Positions 53,528-63,721 of a stretch of 64,000 bases of DNA are shown piece by piece. Within the stretch, counting starts at the first letter, position 1; each line of letters opens with the position of its first letter. The stretch spans positions 1,829,001 to 1,893,000 of the forward strand of contig CP119315.1 of NCBI GenBank assembly GCA_029202845.1, written 5' to 3'. The position numbers were made by a program, and so were the translations under genes. The DNA is from Candidatus Sphingomonas colombiensis (GTDB lineage Bacteria > Pseudomonadota > Alphaproteobacteria > Sphingomonadales > Sphingomonadaceae). The notes beneath the pieces are model-generated. The model saw only the letters and a program-made list of their open reading frames with translations, did no database searches and was not told where the DNA came from.

Positions 53528-54146
53528 GTGAAGGTCAAGGTTTCCTCCTTCGACGCCAAGGCGAAGGCCGCGGACGTCGAGCTTTCGGACGAGGTCTTCG
53601 GCCTCGATCCGCGTGCCGACATCCTGCACCGCGTCGTCACCTGGCAGCTCGAGAAGCGTCGCGGCACCGCTCGCGGCACCCGTGAGCGCAGCCGATGTCG
53701 CACGGTCGGGCAAGAAGCTCGGTCGCCAGAAGGGCGGCGGCGTCGCCCGTCACGGTGATCGCCGGGCTCCGGTGTTCATCGGCGGCGGCAAGGCGCACGG
53801 TGCTCGTGTTCGCGACTTCAATCCGTCGCTGAACAAGAAGATCCGCGCGCTGGGCCTCAAGATGGCGCTTTCGAGCCATGCCAAGGCGGGCTCGCTGATC
53901 GTCCTCGATGCTTTCGAAGTCGCCAAGACCAAGGAGCTCAAGGGCCATTTCGAGACGCTCGGCGTCGGCAAGCGGACGCTGGTTATCGACAGCGACGCGG
54001 GCGAAGGTTTCCGTTCGGCGCGCAATCTGCCGGGCGTGGATCTGCTCCCGGCCGTGGGCGCGAACGTCTATGACATCATCAAGGCCGACACGCTGGTGAT
54101 TACCCGCGCTGCGGTCGAGAAGCTGGAGGCGCGCTTCAATGGCTAA
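53528..54146 (+). CDS. rplD: 50S ribosomal protein L4, frame broken by one insertion
   Basis: A GTG at 53528 follows AGGAGGG just after the L3 stop. The first 55 residues ([51 protein letters not shown]) are normal L4. An extra C near 53693 then shifts the frame. The downstream frame continues [33 protein letters not shown] and runs to the TAA at 54146. Removing the one base gives 205 residues, the expected length. The protein is essential, so the defect is probably a sequence error. L4 lines the exit tunnel and often autoregulates the S10 operon. The stop overlaps rplW by 8 bases. Confidence 0.9.
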
Positions 54147-54459
54147 GAAGCCGACCAAGGCGATCGACAATCGTCACTATGACGTGATCGTCGCGCCGCA
54201 CATCACCGAGAAGGCTACCCTTCTCTCCGAGCAGAACGCGGTTGTGTTCAAGGTGGCGCGCGACGCCTCCAAGCCGGAGATCAAGGCCGCCGTGGAAGCG
54301 ATCTTCGACGTCAGCGTCGTGGGCGTGAACACGATCGTCCAGAAGGGCAAGACCAAGCGCTGGAAGGGTGCTCCCTATCAGCGGTCCGACATGAAGAAGG
54401 CGATCGTCACGCTCAAGGAAGGGCAGTCGATCGACGTGACCGAGGGGGCCAAGGCGTAA
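54139..54459 (+). CDS. rplW: 50S ribosomal protein L23
   Basis: 106 residues. It lies at the exit-tunnel rim and docks trigger factor and [25 protein letters not shown] and [20 protein letters not shown] are diagnostic. It overlaps rplD by eight bases, and its stop overlaps the rplB start (TAATG), which supports translational coupling. Confidence 0.97.
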   Translation: MAKKPTKAIDNRHYDVIVAPHITEKATLLSEQNAVVFKVARDASKPEIKAAVEAIFDVSVVGVNTIVQKGKTKRWKGAPYQRSDMKKAIVTLKEGQSIDVTEGAKA

Positions 54460-55292
54460 TGGCACTCAAGCATTATAACCCGACCAGCCCAGGCGTTCGT
54501 GGCCTGATCCTGATCGATCGCTCGGCGCTCCACAAGGGGCGTCCGGTCAAGGCTCTCACCGAGGGCAAGACCAAGTCGGGCGGCCGCAACAACAAGGGTC
54601 ACGTCACTTCGCGCGGCATCGCCGGCGGCCACAAGCAGCGTTATCGTTTCATCGATTTCAAGCGCCGCAAGTGGGATGCCGAAGGCACCGTCGAGCGTCT
54701 GGAATATGATCCCAACCGCACCGCGTTCATCGCACTGGTGAATTATGCGGACGGCGAGCAGGCCTATATCATCGCACCGCAGCGTCTGGGCGTTGGTGAC
54801 AAGGTCGTCGCCGGCAAGAAGACCGACGTGAAGCCGGGCAATGCCATGGAACTGGGCCAGATGCCGGTCGGCACCATCGTCCACAACGTGGAGATGAAGC
54901 CGGGCAAGGGCGGTCAGATCGCTCGTTCGGCCGGCACCTATGTGCAGGTCGTGGGTCGCGACAAGGGCATGGTGATCGTTCGTCTCAACTCGGGCGAGCA
55001 GCGCTATATCCGCAGCGATTGCATGGCGACGGTCGGCGCGGTGTCGAACCCCGACAACCAGAACCAGAACTTTGGCAAGGCCGGTCGTTCGCGCTGGAAG
55101 GGCAAGCGTCCGCTTACCCGCGGCGTCGCGAAGAACCCGGTCGATCACCCGCATGGCGGTGGTGAAGGCCGTACCTCGGGCGGCCGTCATCCGGTCACCC
55201 CGTGGGGCAAGCCGACGAAGGGCGCCCGTACGCGCCACAACAAGGCGACTGACAAGATGATCATCCGCAGCCGTCACGCGAGGAAGAAGTAA
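54459..55292 (+). CDS. rplB: 50S ribosomal protein L2
   Basis: 277 residues. It is needed for subunit association and peptidyl transfer. [20 protein letters not shown] begins it, and [20 protein letters not shown] is the L2 signature near the end. The C-terminus is very basic. TAATG overlaps join it to rplW before and rpsS after. Confidence 0.98.
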   Translation: MALKHYNPTSPGVRGLILIDRSALHKGRPVKALTEGKTKSGGRNNKGHVTSRGIAGGHKQRYRFIDFKRRKWDAEGTVERLEYDPNRTAFIALVNYADGEQAYIIAPQRLGVGDKVVAGKKTDVKPGNAMELGQMPVGTIVHNVEMKPGKGGQIARSAGTYVQVVGRDKGMVIVRLNSGEQRYIRSDCMATVGAVSNPDNQNQNFGKAGRSRWKGKRPLTRGVAKNPVDHPHGGGEGRTSGGRHPVTPWGKPTKGARTRHNKATDKMIIRSRHARKK

Positions 55293-55570
55293 TGGCGCGC
55301 TCAGTATGGAAGGGTCCGTTCGTGGACCTGCATCTGCTCAAGAAGGCAGAAACCGCGCAGGATGGCGGCAGCCGCTCCGGTCCGATCAAGACCTGGTCGC
55401 GTCGTTCGACGATCCTGCCGCAGTTCGTTGGGCTCACGTTCAGCGTCTATAACGGCCGCAAGTTCGTGCCCGTCTCGGTCAACGAGGACATGGTCGGCAT
55501 GAAGCTCGGCGAGTTCGCGCCGACCCGGTATTTCCCGGGTCACGCGGCTGACAAGAAGGGCAAGCGCTGA
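55292..55570 (+). CDS. rpsS: 30S ribosomal protein S19
   Basis: 92 residues. It forms a 30S head complex with S13. [36 protein letters not shown] and [10 protein letters not shown] are typical; the end [20 protein letters not shown] matches the family. TAATG overlap with rplB and TGATG overlap with rplV. Confidence 0.97.
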   Translation: MARSVWKGPFVDLHLLKKAETAQDGGSRSGPIKTWSRRSTILPQFVGLTFSVYNGRKFVPVSVNEDMVGMKLGEFAPTRYFPGHAADKKGKR

Positions 55571-55947
55571 TGAGCAAGCCTGCATCCCCCCGCAAGGTCG
55601 GCGAGAAGGAAGCGCTCTCGGTCGGCACGCAGATCCGTGGTTCGGCGCAGAAGCTGAACCTGGTTGCGGGCCTGATCCGTGGTCGCAAGGTCGGCGACGC
55701 GTTGAACATCCTCGCCTTCTCCAAGAAGGCGATGGCGGTTGACGCGCGCAAGGTGCTCGCCTCCGCGATCGCCAACGCCGAGAACAACCACAATCTCGAT
55801 GTCGACGCGCTCGTCGTCGCCGAGGCGTCGGTCGGCAAGTCGATCACCATGAAGCGGTTCGCGACGCGCGGCCGCGGCAAGTCCACCCGCATCCTGAAGC
55901 CGTTCTCGCGGCTGCGGATCGTCGTGCGCGAGCAGGAAGAAGCCTAA
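55570..55947 (+). CDS. rplV: 50S ribosomal protein L22
   Basis: 125 residues. It lines the exit tunnel with its extended loop. [20 protein letters not shown] and [12 protein letters not shown] begin the globular core; the hairpin and [20 protein letters not shown] end it. No macrolide-type loop deletion is evident. TAATG overlap with rpsC. Confidence 0.97.
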   Translation: MSKPASPRKVGEKEALSVGTQIRGSAQKLNLVAGLIRGRKVGDALNILAFSKKAMAVDARKVLASAIANAENNHNLDVDALVVAEASVGKSITMKRFATRGRGKSTRILKPFSRLRIVVREQEEA

Positions 55948-56654
55948 TGGGTCATAAGAGCAACCCGATCGGTCTGCGCCTGCAGATCAACCGCACCTGG
56001 GACAGCCGCTGGTACGCCGACGGCGCGGATTACGGACGCCTCCTTCTGGAGGACATCAAGATCCGCCAGTACATCGTCAAGACGCTGCCGCAGGCCGCGA
56101 TCTCGAAGGTGGTGATCGAGCGTCCGGCCAAGCTGTGCCGCATCTCGATCTACGCGGCGCGCCCCGGCGTGATCATCGGCAAGAAGGGGTCCGACATCGA
56201 GAAGCTGCGTCGTGCCATTGGCGCGATGACTTCCTCCGAGGTCAGCCTGAACATCGTCGAGATCCGCAAGCCGGAAGTCGATGCCAAGCTCGTTGCGCAG
56301 GGCATCGCCGACCAGCTCGAGCGTCGTATCGCGTTCCGCCGTGCGATGAAGCGCGCGGTGCAGTCCGCGATGCGCCTGGGTGCCGATGGCATTCGCGTGC
56401 AGTGCGGCGGCCGTCTCGGCGGCGCCGAGATCGCGCGGACCGAAAGCTATCGCGAAGGTCGTGTGCCGCTGCACACGCTCCGCGCGAACATGGATTATGC
56501 CGAGGCCCAGGCCCACACCGCTTATGGCGTGTGCGGCGTGAAGGTCTGGATCTTCAAGGGTGAGATCCTGGGCCATGATCCGATGGCCACCGATCGGCTG
56601 ATGATGGAGGCTCAGACCTCCGGCGTGCGCCCTGCGCGCGATGACCGCCGCTAA
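55947..56654 (+). CDS. rpsC: 30S ribosomal protein S3
   Basis: 235 residues. The KH domain shows the GxxG-type loop in [36 protein letters not shown] begins the protein, and [20 protein letters not shown] lies near the end. It borders the mRNA entry site, where S3-S5 have helicase-like activity. The short basic tail ends VRPARDDRR. Confidence 0.98.
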   Translation: MGHKSNPIGLRLQINRTWDSRWYADGADYGRLLLEDIKIRQYIVKTLPQAAISKVVIERPAKLCRISIYAARPGVIIGKKGSDIEKLRRAIGAMTSSEVSLNIVEIRKPEVDAKLVAQGIADQLERRIAFRRAMKRAVQSAMRLGADGIRVQCGGRLGGAEIARTESYREGRVPLHTLRANMDYAEAQAHTAYGVCGVKVWIFKGEILGHDPMATDRLMMEAQTSGVRPARDDRR

Positions 56655-56666
56655 GGAGTAAGAGAC

Positions 56667-57101
56667 GTGCTGCAACCGAAGCGCACCAAGTTCCGCAAGG
56701 CGTTCAAGGGCCGTATCCACGGCGACGCCAAGGGCGGCACCGCGCTCAACTTCGGGGCCTATGGCCTCAAGGCGATGGAGCCGGAACGGATCACCGCACG
56801 CCAGATCGAGGCGGCTCGCCGCGCGATCACGCGTCACATCAAGCGCCAGGGGCGTTTGTGGATCCGTATTTTCCCTGACGTGCCGGTTTCGTCGAAGCCT
56901 GCCGAAGTCCGCATGGGCAAGGGCAAGGGGTCGCCCGAATTCTGGGCGGCACGGGTCAAGCCGGGTCGTATCCTGTTCGAGCTGGACGGTGTTCCGGGCG
57001 CTCTTGCCGCCGAAGCGTTTGAACGCGCGGCGATGAAGCTCCCGATCAAAACCAAGGTCGTGGCGCGTCTCGGCGACACGTCGCACCTCGGAGGCGAGTA
57101 A
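56667..57101 (+). CDS. rplP: 50S ribosomal protein L16
   Basis: 144 residues. It starts at GTG 56667 (AAGGAGTAAGAGA upstream). [40 protein letters not shown] and [20 protein letters not shown] are diagnostic. It lies near the A site and helps late assembly. It is followed by rpmC after one base. Confidence 0.97.
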   Translation: MLQPKRTKFRKAFKGRIHGDAKGGTALNFGAYGLKAMEPERITARQIEAARRAITRHIKRQGRLWIRIFPDVPVSSKPAEVRMGKGKGSPEFWAARVKPGRILFELDGVPGALAAEAFERAAMKLPIKTKVVARLGDTSHLGGE

Positions 57102-57102
57102 G

Positions 57103-57303
57103 ATGTCGAAGAATAGTGATTTCACCGGGCAGAGCGACGACCAGCTGGGCGAAGCGCTGGGCCAGCTGAAGCGCGAGCAGTTCAACCTGCGCTTCCAGGC
57201 CGCGACCAACCAGCTCGAGAAGCCGAGCCGCGTTCGCGAGGTCCGCAAGGACATCGCCCGCATCAAGACCCTGCAGGCGCAGCGCGCCGCAGTGGCCAAG
57301 TAA
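57103..57303 (+). CDS. rpmC: 50S ribosomal protein L29
   Basis: 66 residues in two helices. [20 protein letters not shown] and [20 protein letters not shown] are typical. It lies near the tunnel exit beside L23. GAGGCGAGTAAG precedes the ATG. It is in the normal rplP-rpmC-rpsQ order. Confidence 0.96.
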   Translation: MSKNSDFTGQSDDQLGEALGQLKREQFNLRFQAATNQLEKPSRVREVRKDIARIKTLQAQRAAVAK

Positions 57304-57316
57304 AGGACGAGAAGAC

Positions 57317-57601
57317 ATGCCGAAGCGCGTGCTGACCGGGGTGATCGTCTCGGACAAGGGCGAAAAGACGGTGGTCGTGAACGTGGAGCGTAAGGTCAAG
57401 CACCCGCTCTACGGCAAGATCATCCGCCGCTCGAAGAAGTATCACGCCCATGACGAGGCGAACGAGTTCAAGGCTGGCGAAACGGTGCGGATCGAAGAGA
57501 CCAAGCCGATGTCGAAGCTGAAGACCTGGAAGGTGCTCGATCGGGTTAACACCCGCGCGACCCCGGAGCAGGTCGATGTCGACGGCGACGTCGCGGCATA
57601 A
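57317..57601 (+). CDS. rpsQ: 30S ribosomal protein S17
   Basis: 94 residues. It binds the 16S 5' domain. [20 protein letters not shown] and [19 protein letters not shown] are the OB-fold core. It has the slightly extended C-terminus seen in alphaproteobacteria. An 84-bp gap before rplN marks the usual S10/spc boundary; no strong promoter is evident there. Confidence 0.97.
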   Translation: MPKRVLTGVIVSDKGEKTVVVNVERKVKHPLYGKIIRRSKKYHAHDEANEFKAGETVRIEETKPMSKLKTWKVLDRVNTRATPEQVDVDGDVAA

Positions 57602-57685
57602 TCGTTCGTCCGGGTAATCGGGCAATAGTTTGAAGGCGGCGCTGGGTCGGTATCCAGCGCCACAAAGCGAGAAGGAAGCGGATCA

Positions 57686-58054
57686 ATGATCCAGATGCAA
57701 TCCAATCTCGACGTCGCTGACAACAGCGGCGCGAAGCGGGTGCAGTGCATCAAGGTGCTGGGCGGCTCGAAGCGTCGCACGGCCAGCGTTGGCGACATCA
57801 TCGTGGTGTCGATCAAGGAAGCACAGCCGCGTGGCAAGGTGAAGAAGGGCGACGTGCATCGCGCCGTCATCGTGCGCACCGCCAAGGACATTCATCGTGC
57901 GGACGGCTCGACCATCCGTTTCGATTCGAACGCCGCGGTGCTGGTCAACAAGAACGAGGAGCCGATCGGCACCCGTATCTTCGGCCCGGTGGTTCGCGAG
58001 CTGCGCGCCAAGAAGCACATGAAGATCATCAGCCTCGCGCCGGAGGTGTTGTAA
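57686..58054 (+). CDS. rplN: 50S ribosomal protein L14
   Basis: 122 residues. It forms part of an intersubunit bridge. [40 protein letters not shown] and [16 protein letters not shown] are diagnostic. AGAAGGAAG precedes the ATG. TAATG overlap with rplX. Confidence 0.98.
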   Translation: MIQMQSNLDVADNSGAKRVQCIKVLGGSKRRTASVGDIIVVSIKEAQPRGKVKKGDVHRAVIVRTAKDIHRADGSTIRFDSNAAVLVNKNEEPIGTRIFGPVVRELRAKKHMKIISLAPEVL

Positions 58055-58371
58055 TGGCCGCCGCGAAGATCAAGAAGGGTGACCGCGTGATCGTCCTGTC
58101 CGGCAAGGACAAGGGCAAGACCGGCACCGTCACGCTGGCAATGCCGAAGGACGGCAAGGTCGTCGTGGAAGGCGTCAACGTCGCCACCCGTCACCGCAAG
58201 CCGAGCCAGGCGAACCCGCAGGGTGGCCTGGAGCGCTCGGAAGCGCCGATGCACATCTCGAAGGTGGCGCACGTCACCGCCGAGGGCAAGCCGACGCGCG
58301 TCCGTTTCGAGGTGCAGGACGGCAAGAAGGTCCGCGTGGCCGTGAAGTCCGGGGAGAAGATCGATGGCTGA
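58054..58371 (+). CDS. rplX: 50S ribosomal protein L24
   Basis: 105 residues. The KOW domain is visible as [19 protein letters not shown]. It starts 50S assembly by binding 23S r[23 protein letters not shown] is a typical later segment. It starts at ATG 58054 (TAATG overlap with rplN) and overlaps the rplE start by eight bases. Confidence 0.97.
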   Translation: MAAAKIKKGDRVIVLSGKDKGKTGTVTLAMPKDGKVVVEGVNVATRHRKPSQANPQGGLERSEAPMHISKVAHVTAEGKPTRVRFEVQDGKKVRVAVKSGEKIDG

Positions 58372-58948
58372 TGCTTACAAGCCGCGCCTCCGCAAGCTGT
58401 ATGACGACAACATCGCCAAGGCGATGATGGAGAAGTTCGGCTACAAGAACGCGATGGAAATCCCGCGGATCGACAAGATCGTCATCAACATGGGCGTCGG
58501 TGAGGCGACCCAGGACAAGAAGCGCGTCGAACAGGCCGCTTCCGAGATGGAGCTGATCGCGGGCCAGAAGCCGGTGGTCACCAAGGCGAAGAAGTCGATC
58601 GCGCAGTTCAAGCTGCGTGAAGGCATGCCGATCGGCGTGAAGGTGACGCTGCGTCGCGAGCGGATGTACGAGTTCCTCGACCGCTTCGTCACCATCGCGC
58701 TGCCGCGCGTCCGCGACTTCCGCGGGCTGAACCCGAAGAGCTTCGACGGCCGTGGCAATTACGCCTGCGGTCTGAAGGAGCAGATCGTGTTCCCGGAAAT
58801 CAACTACGACCGCATCGACAAGGTGCGTGGCATGGACATCATCGTCGCGACGACCGCGAAGACCGACGACGAAGCGCGCGAGCTGCTTCGTCTGTTCGGC
58901 TTCCCGTTCCCGCAGGATGCCGATGCCGAAGAGAAGAAGGCGGCGTGA
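58364..58948 (+). CDS. rplE: 50S ribosomal protein L5
   Basis: 194 residues. It binds 5S rRNA in the central protuberance. [40 protein letters not shown] and [18 protein letters not shown] are diagnostic. The C-terminus is about 10 residues longer than in E. coli and acidic/Lys-rich ([11 protein letters not shown]). Confidence 0.98.
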   Translation: MADAYKPRLRKLYDDNIAKAMMEKFGYKNAMEIPRIDKIVINMGVGEATQDKKRVEQAASEMELIAGQKPVVTKAKKSIAQFKLREGMPIGVKVTLRRERMYEFLDRFVTIALPRVRDFRGLNPKSFDGRGNYACGLKEQIVFPEINYDRIDKVRGMDIIVATTAKTDDEARELLRLFGFPFPQDADAEEKKAA

Positions 58949-58987
58949 TCGCCTTGATCATGAATTTGAACGAGAGAGCTTAAGTCC

Positions 58988-59293
58988 ATGGCGAAACTGA
59001 GTTCCGTTAATAAGAACGAGCGCCGCAAGAAGCTGGTGAAGCAATACGCCGGCAAGCTTGCAGCGCTGAAGGCGAAGGCGAACGACAAGTCGCTCGACGA
59101 GACCGAGCGTCTCATCGCGCGCCTGAAGATGGCCGAGCTGCCGCGCAATGCGAACCCGACCCGGGTGCGCAACCGCTGTGAGGTGACCGGTCGTCCGCGC
59201 GCCTATTATCGCAAATTCCGTCTCTGCCGCGTGCAGCTCCGTGAACTGGCCAACAAGGGCCTGATTCCCGGTGTCACGAAGTCGAGCTGGTAA
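58988..59293 (+). CDS. rpsN: 30S ribosomal protein S14 (zinc-free type)
   Basis: 101 residues, the long form without the paired CxxC zinc motifs. [20 protein letters not shown] and [20 protein letters not shown] are typical. AGAGAGCTTAAG lies upstream of the ATG 58988. It is in the 30S head. Normal spc order. Confidence 0.97.
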   Translation: MAKLSSVNKNERRKKLVKQYAGKLAALKAKANDKSLDETERLIARLKMAELPRNANPTRVRNRCEVTGRPRAYYRKFRLCRVQLRELANKGLIPGVTKSSW

Positions 59294-59305
59294 GGATCAC
59301 GAACA

Positions 59306-59701
59306 ATGGCAGTGACCGATCCCCTGGGTGACCTGCTCACCCGTATCCGCAACGGCCAGCGCGCACGCAAGGACAGCGTCGTGTCGCCGGCATCGAAGAT
59401 GCGGACCCGCGTGCTCGACGTGCTTCAGCGCGAAGGCTACATCCGTGGCTATAGCGCCGAAGACATGGGCCCCGTGAAGGGCGTCCGTATCGAGCTCAAG
59501 TATTTCGAGGGCCAGCCGGCGATCAAGCACGTCGCGCGCGTCTCGAAGCCCGGCCGCCGCATCTACAGTGGCTCGCAAGAGCTGCCGCGGGTGATGAACG
59601 GCCTTGGCATCACGATCGTTTCGACGCCGCGTGGCGTTCTGTCCGACGCGGAAGCGCGCGAGCAGAATGTTGGTGGCGAAGTGCTGGCGGAGGTGTTCTG
59701 A
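59306..59701 (+). CDS. rpsH: 30S ribosomal protein S8
   Basis: 131 residues. It binds 16S helix 21 and in E. coli regulates the spc operon. [20 protein letters not shown] begins it; [20 protein letters not shown] is the C-terminal signature. TGATG overlap with rplF. Confidence 0.98.
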   Translation: MAVTDPLGDLLTRIRNGQRARKDSVVSPASKMRTRVLDVLQREGYIRGYSAEDMGPVKGVRIELKYFEGQPAIKHVARVSKPGRRIYSGSQELPRVMNGLGITIVSTPRGVLSDAEAREQNVGGEVLAEVF

Positions 59702-60234
59702 TGAGCCGCATCGGCAAAAAGCCGGTCGCGATCCCTTCGGGCGTGACCGCGAACATCGCGAACGGCACGCTGAGCGTGAAGGGGCCGAAGGGCACCCTGG
59801 CGCTTCAGCTCGCCAGCGAAGTCACCTATGACGTTCAGGCGGACGGCATTTCGGTGCAGCCCGCCAACGAGACCAAGCGCGCACGTGCCTTCTGGGGCAT
59901 GCAGCGCACGATGGTGCAGAATCTCGTGACGGGTGTGACCGAGGGCTTCACCAAGAAGCTGCTGATCACCGGCGTCGGCTATCGCGCCGCTGCGCAGGGC
60001 AAGAAGCTGAAGCTTCAGCTCGGCTACAGCCACGATGTCGATATCGACGTGCCGGAAGGTCTTGAGGTCAAGACCCCGGACAACACGACGGTCGAGATTT
60101 CGGGCGCCGACAAGCAGAAGGTCGGCCAGCTCGCCGCAGAGATCCGCCGCTGGCGTAAGCCTGAGCCTTACAAGGGCAAGGGCATCAAGTACGACGGCGA
60201 GTACATCTTCCGTAAGGAAGGGAAGAAGAAGTGA
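59701..60234 (+). CDS. rplF: 50S ribosomal protein L6
   Basis: 177 residues in two similar domains. [20 protein letters not shown] starts it and [20 protein letters not shown] ends it. It lies near the sarcin-ricin loop. A four-base overlap (GTGA) joins it to rplR. Confidence 0.98.
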   Translation: MSRIGKKPVAIPSGVTANIANGTLSVKGPKGTLALQLASEVTYDVQADGISVQPANETKRARAFWGMQRTMVQNLVTGVTEGFTKKLLITGVGYRAAAQGKKLKLQLGYSHDVDIDVPEGLEVKTPDNTTVEISGADKQKVGQLAAEIRRWRKPEPYKGKGIKYDGEYIFRKEGKKK

Positions 60235-60581
60235 CCAAGGGCCTTTCGCTTTTCGAAAAGCGGCGTCGCCGCAATCGCACGGCGCTTCGTGCACGTGCTG
60301 GTACTCGTCCGCGTCTGTCGGTGCATCGCTCGGGCAAGCATATCTATGCCCAGGTGATCGACGACGAGGCGGGCCGCACGGTCGCGTCGGCTTCGACGCT
60401 GGCCGGCCACGAGGGCAAGACCGCGACTGTCGCGGCCGCGTCCGAAGTGGGCAAGCGCGTTGCGGAAGCGGCGAAGGCCGCTGGCGTCACGCAGGTCGTG
60501 TTCGACCGTGGCGGCTTCCTGTTTCACGGCCGGGTGAAGGCGTTGGCGGAAGCCGCGCGTGAAGCCGGACTGGAGTTCTAA
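60231..60581 (+). CDS. rplR: 50S ribosomal protein L18
   Basis: 116 residues from a GTG at 60231 that overlaps the rplF stop. It binds 5S r[23 protein letters not shown] and [20 protein letters not shown] are diagnostic. It is followed by rpsE after 3 bp. Confidence 0.97.
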   Translation: MTKGLSLFEKRRRRNRTALRARAGTRPRLSVHRSGKHIYAQVIDDEAGRTVASASTLAGHEGKTATVAAASEVGKRVAEAAKAAGVTQVVFDRGGFLFHGRVKALAEAAREAGLEF

Positions 60582-60584
60582 GAC

Positions 60585-61319
60585 ATGGCTGACGAGAACA
60601 ACACCGAGGTGCAGGCCACCGCAGCGCCGGCTCCCGAGGCTGGTGCTCCGGCGGGCGAGGCGCCCCGCGGTCGCGGTGCGCGTGGCGGTCGTGGCAGCGG
60701 CGGCGGCGATCGTGGCCGTGGCGGCCGCGATGGCAACCGTGGGCGTCGCGACGATCGTCGCAACAACAACGACGACGGTGGTGAGGAGCTGATCGAAAAG
60801 CTCGTCCACATCAACCGCGTGTCGAAGACGGTGAAGGGCGGTAAGCGCTTCGGTTTCGCCGCGCTCGTCGTTGTCGGCGATGGCAAGGGCCGGGTCGGCT
60901 TCGGCCACGGCAAGGCACGCGAAGTGCCGGAAGCCATCTCCAAGGCGACCGCGTCGGCCAAGAAGCACATGGTCCGCGTTGCGCTCAAGGAAGGCCGCAC
61001 GCTGCATCACGATGGCAATGGCCATTTCGGTGCGGGTCGCGTTACCCTCCGCTCGGCGCCGCAGGGCACCGGGATCATCGCGGGCGGCCCGATGCGCGCC
61101 GTCTTCGAGAGCCTGGGCGTCCATGACGTGGTCACCAAGTCGGTCGGCACGTCGAACCCCTACAACATGATCCGCGCCACCTTTGAGGCGCTGAGCAGCC
61201 AGACTTCGCCGAAGTCGGTCGCGCAGCGTCGTGGCAAGAAGATCGCCGACCTGCTCGGCCGTGGCCATGGCGCTGATGCGCAGACTGCCGCTGCCGAAGC
61301 GGCGGCCGTCACGGAGTAA
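60585..61319 (+). CDS. rpsE: 30S ribosomal protein S5 with RG-rich N-terminal extension
   Basis: 244 residues, against about 167 in E. coli. The conserved S5 core begins near residue 65 ([20 protein letters not shown]) and includes [20 protein letters not shown]. The first about 65 residues are an Ala/Pro/Glu head and a Gly/Arg tract ([20 protein letters not shown] and further RG and RD repeats). This disordered tail may contact rRNA or mRNA near the entry channel. Its conservation among sphingomonads is plausible but unchecked here. Confidence 0.97.
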   Translation: MADENNTEVQATAAPAPEAGAPAGEAPRGRGARGGRGSGGGDRGRGGRDGNRGRRDDRRNNNDDGGEELIEKLVHINRVSKTVKGGKRFGFAALVVVGDGKGRVGFGHGKAREVPEAISKATASAKKHMVRVALKEGRTLHHDGNGHFGAGRVTLRSAPQGTGIIAGGPMRAVFESLGVHDVVTKSVGTSNPYNMIRATFEALSSQTSPKSVAQRRGKKIADLLGRGHGADAQTAAAEAAAVTE

Positions 61320-61325
61320 GCCGGC

Positions 61326-61502
61326 ATGGCGAAGATCAAGATCAAGCAGACCGGTTCGCCGATCCGCCGCACCAAGGATCAGCGCGCGACGCTGGTCGGG
61401 CTCGGCCTCAACAAGATGCACCGGGTTTCGGAGCTGGAAGACAGCCCCGAAGTCCGCGGGATGATCCGCAAGGTGCAGCACATGGTTGAAGTGCAGGGCT
61501 GA
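61326..61502 (+). CDS. rpmD: 50S ribosomal protein L30
   Basis: 58 residues, ATG 61326 to TGA 61500-61502. [20 protein letters not shown] and [20 protein letters not shown] are the L30 signature. It lies six bases after rpsE, in the normal position before rplO. Confidence 0.97.
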   Translation: MAKIKIKQTGSPIRRTKDQRATLVGLGLNKMHRVSELEDSPEVRGMIRKVQHMVEVQG

Positions 61503-61600
61503 TCGCCCGTCATTTCACCAGGTGACAAATCGGGGGGAGGGGGCTAACGCGCCTCCTTCCCTTTTCCATTGCGCGTAACAAGCGAAAGCGAGTGCACATT

Positions 61601-62131
61601 ATGAAACTGAACGAACTCCGCGACAACGAAGGCGCCCGTCATCGCCGCATGCGTATCGGCCGTGGCATCGGCTCCGGCAAGGGCAAGACCGGCGGCCGTG
61701 GCCAGAAGGGCCAGAAGAGCCGCGAAGGCGTCTCGATCGCCGGCTTCGAGGGCGGCCAGATGCCGCTCCACATGCGTCTGCCGAAGCGGGGCTTCAACAA
61801 CATCTTCGCCAAGGATTATGCTGAGGTGAACCTCGGCGCGATCCAGAAGGCGGTCGATGCGGGCAAGCTGACCGCCGGCAGCGATATCGATCACGCGGCG
61901 CTGAAGGCCGCTGGCCTGGCGCGCGGCGGCAAGGACGGCGTCCGTCTTCTCGCCAAGGGCGAGCTGAAGGCGAAGCTGAACTTCACCGTCGCCGGCGCTT
62001 CGGCGACGGCCCGCGCCGCCGTCGAAAAGGCTGGTGGCTCGGTCGCCGTGATCGAAGTCGTTCCGGCAGCCGAAAAGGCCAAGGCCAAGAAGGGCACCGC
62101 CCTCGCCGCCAAGGCCGCCAAGAAGGGCTGA
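61601..62131 (+). CDS. rplO: 50S ribosomal protein L15
   Basis: 176 residues, slightly longer than in E. coli because of an Ala/Lys-rich tail ([20 protein letters not shown]). [40 protein letters not shown] and [12 protein letters not shown] are diagnostic. ATG 61601 is preferred over an in-frame GTG nine bases upstream. A 198-bp gap follows before secY. Confidence 0.97.
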   Translation: MKLNELRDNEGARHRRMRIGRGIGSGKGKTGGRGQKGQKSREGVSIAGFEGGQMPLHMRLPKRGFNNIFAKDYAEVNLGAIQKAVDAGKLTAGSDIDHAALKAAGLARGGKDGVRLLAKGELKAKLNFTVAGASATARAAVEKAGGSVAVIEVVPAAEKAKAKKGTALAAKAAKKG

Positions 62132-62329
62132 TTCCTTCACCATTCGGGCCGCGCCGATCGACCGTGTTTTTCCGCCACGCGCGGGACACAAAATCGATCG
62201 GTTCGGCGCGAAGGTGAAAGCTTATCGCCCGCGGCATTAGACATGGCGCTTCGTGCGCCTATATGAGCGGCGGGGCGGGGCATCAGTACCCTCTCCGCCG
62301 TTTTTCGTTTCCGAAGGCATCAACGCACG

Positions 62330-63694
62330 ATGGCATCCGCAGCCGACCAGATGGCGCAAAGCATCAGCCTCGCGAAATTCTCGCAGGCGACCGACCTCAA
62401 GAAGAGGCTGTGGTTCACGATCGGCGCGCTGATCGTCTTCCGCATGTTGAGCTACGTGCCGCTTCCCGGCATTGATCCCACCGCGCTTGGCCTGTTGAGC
62501 CAGCAGACGCGCGGCGGTGTGCTCGATTTCTTCAACACCTTCTCTGGCGGCGCGCTGACGCGCATGTCGCTGATCGCGCTCGGCGTGATGCCGTACATCA
62601 CGGCATCGATCGTCGTGCAGCTCGCGACATCGCTGTCGCCGCAGCTCGCCGCGATCAAGAAAGAGGGTGAGAGCGGGCGCAAGAAGCTCAATCAATATAC
62701 CCGCTACGGCACGGTGCTGCTTACCGCGGTGCAGGGCTATTTCATCGCCGTCGGGCTGGAGGCGCTGGGCGCCAATCAGGGCGTGCAGGCGGTGATCCAG
62801 CCGGGCATGATGTTCCGCGTCGCTGCGGTGATCTCGCTCATCGGCGGTACGATGTTTCTGATGTGGCTGGGTGAGCAGATCACCAGCCGCGGCATCGGCA
62901 ACGGTGTGTCGCTGATCATCATGGCGGGCATTGTCGCGCATTTGCCGACGACGCTGTTCAACCTGCTTGAGGGCGGTCGGTCGGGCAGCCTCGATCCGAT
63001 CAAGCTGATCGGCATCGTCCTCGCGGTCGTGCTGCTCGTCCTGTTCATCTGCTTCATGGAGCGGGCGCAGCGGCGGATCCTGATCCAATATCCGAAGCGA
63101 CAGACGCAGCGCGGGATGCAGGCCGAGCGCAGCCATCTGCCGCTGAAGCTGAACACCGCCGGCGTTATCCCGCCGATCTTCGCTTCGTCGCTGCTGCTGA
63201 TGCCGCTCACCATCACCCAGTTCGCGGGCAATCGCGTATCGGGCGAAAGCCGGCTCGGCGATGTGATCATCAGCCTCAACCAGTATCTGCAGCACGGTTC
63301 GCCGCTTTACATGCTGTTGTATGGCGCGGGCATCATCTTCTTCTCGTTCTTCTACACTGCGGTGCAGTTCAACCCGGAAGAGACGGCGGAGAATCTGAAG
63401 CGCCACGGTGGTTTCATTCCGGGCATCCGTCCGGGCAAGAACACCGAGCAATATTTCGATTACGTCCTGACGCGCATCACCGTGATCGGTGCCGCATATC
63501 TGACGCTGATCTGTCTGTTGCCGGAATATCTGGTGACCGCGCTGTCAATTCCCTTTTATCTTGGCGGCACCAGCCTTTTGATCGTCGTCAACGTGACGAT
63601 GGATACGGTAACGCAAATTCAGTCGCACCTGTTGGCGCACCAATATGGCGATCTGATCAAGAAGGCGAAGCTGAAGGGCGGTCGCCTGCGTTAA
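62330..63694 (+). CDS. secY: Protein translocase subunit SecY
   Basis: 454 residues with ten transmembrane helices. It is the channel of the Sec translocon with SecE and SecG. LKKRLWFTIGALIVFRMLSY begins helix 1 and GALTRMSLIALGVMPYITAS helix 2; the KKEGESGRKKLNQYTRYGTV and ERAQRRILIQYPKRQTQRGM cytoplasmic loops contact the ribosome or SecA. It forms the usual secY-adk end of the spc operon. Confidence 0.98.
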   Translation: MASAADQMAQSISLAKFSQATDLKKRLWFTIGALIVFRMLSYVPLPGIDPTALGLLSQQTRGGVLDFFNTFSGGALTRMSLIALGVMPYITASIVVQLATSLSPQLAAIKKEGESGRKKLNQYTRYGTVLLTAVQGYFIAVGLEALGANQGVQAVIQPGMMFRVAAVISLIGGTMFLMWLGEQITSRGIGNGVSLIIMAGIVAHLPTTLFNLLEGGRSGSLDPIKLIGIVLAVVLLVLFICFMERAQRRILIQYPKRQTQRGMQAERSHLPLKLNTAGVIPPIFASSLLLMPLTITQFAGNRVSGESRLGDVIISLNQYLQHGSPLYMLLYGAGIIFFSFFYTAVQFNPEETAENLKRHGGFIPGIRPGKNTEQYFDYVLTRITVIGAAYLTLICLLPEYLVTALSIPFYLGGTSLLIVVNVTMDTVTQIQSHLLAHQYGDLIKKAKLKGGRLR

Positions 63695-63721
63695 GCGCGC
63701 AGATTTTGGGAGAGGGATCGC

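Noticed and set aside
53130..53700. Programmed frameshifting in rplC and rplD
   Set aside because: Six separate shifts of mixed size, with no slippery sequence or stop arrangement, do not resemble a programmed site; sequence error is simpler.
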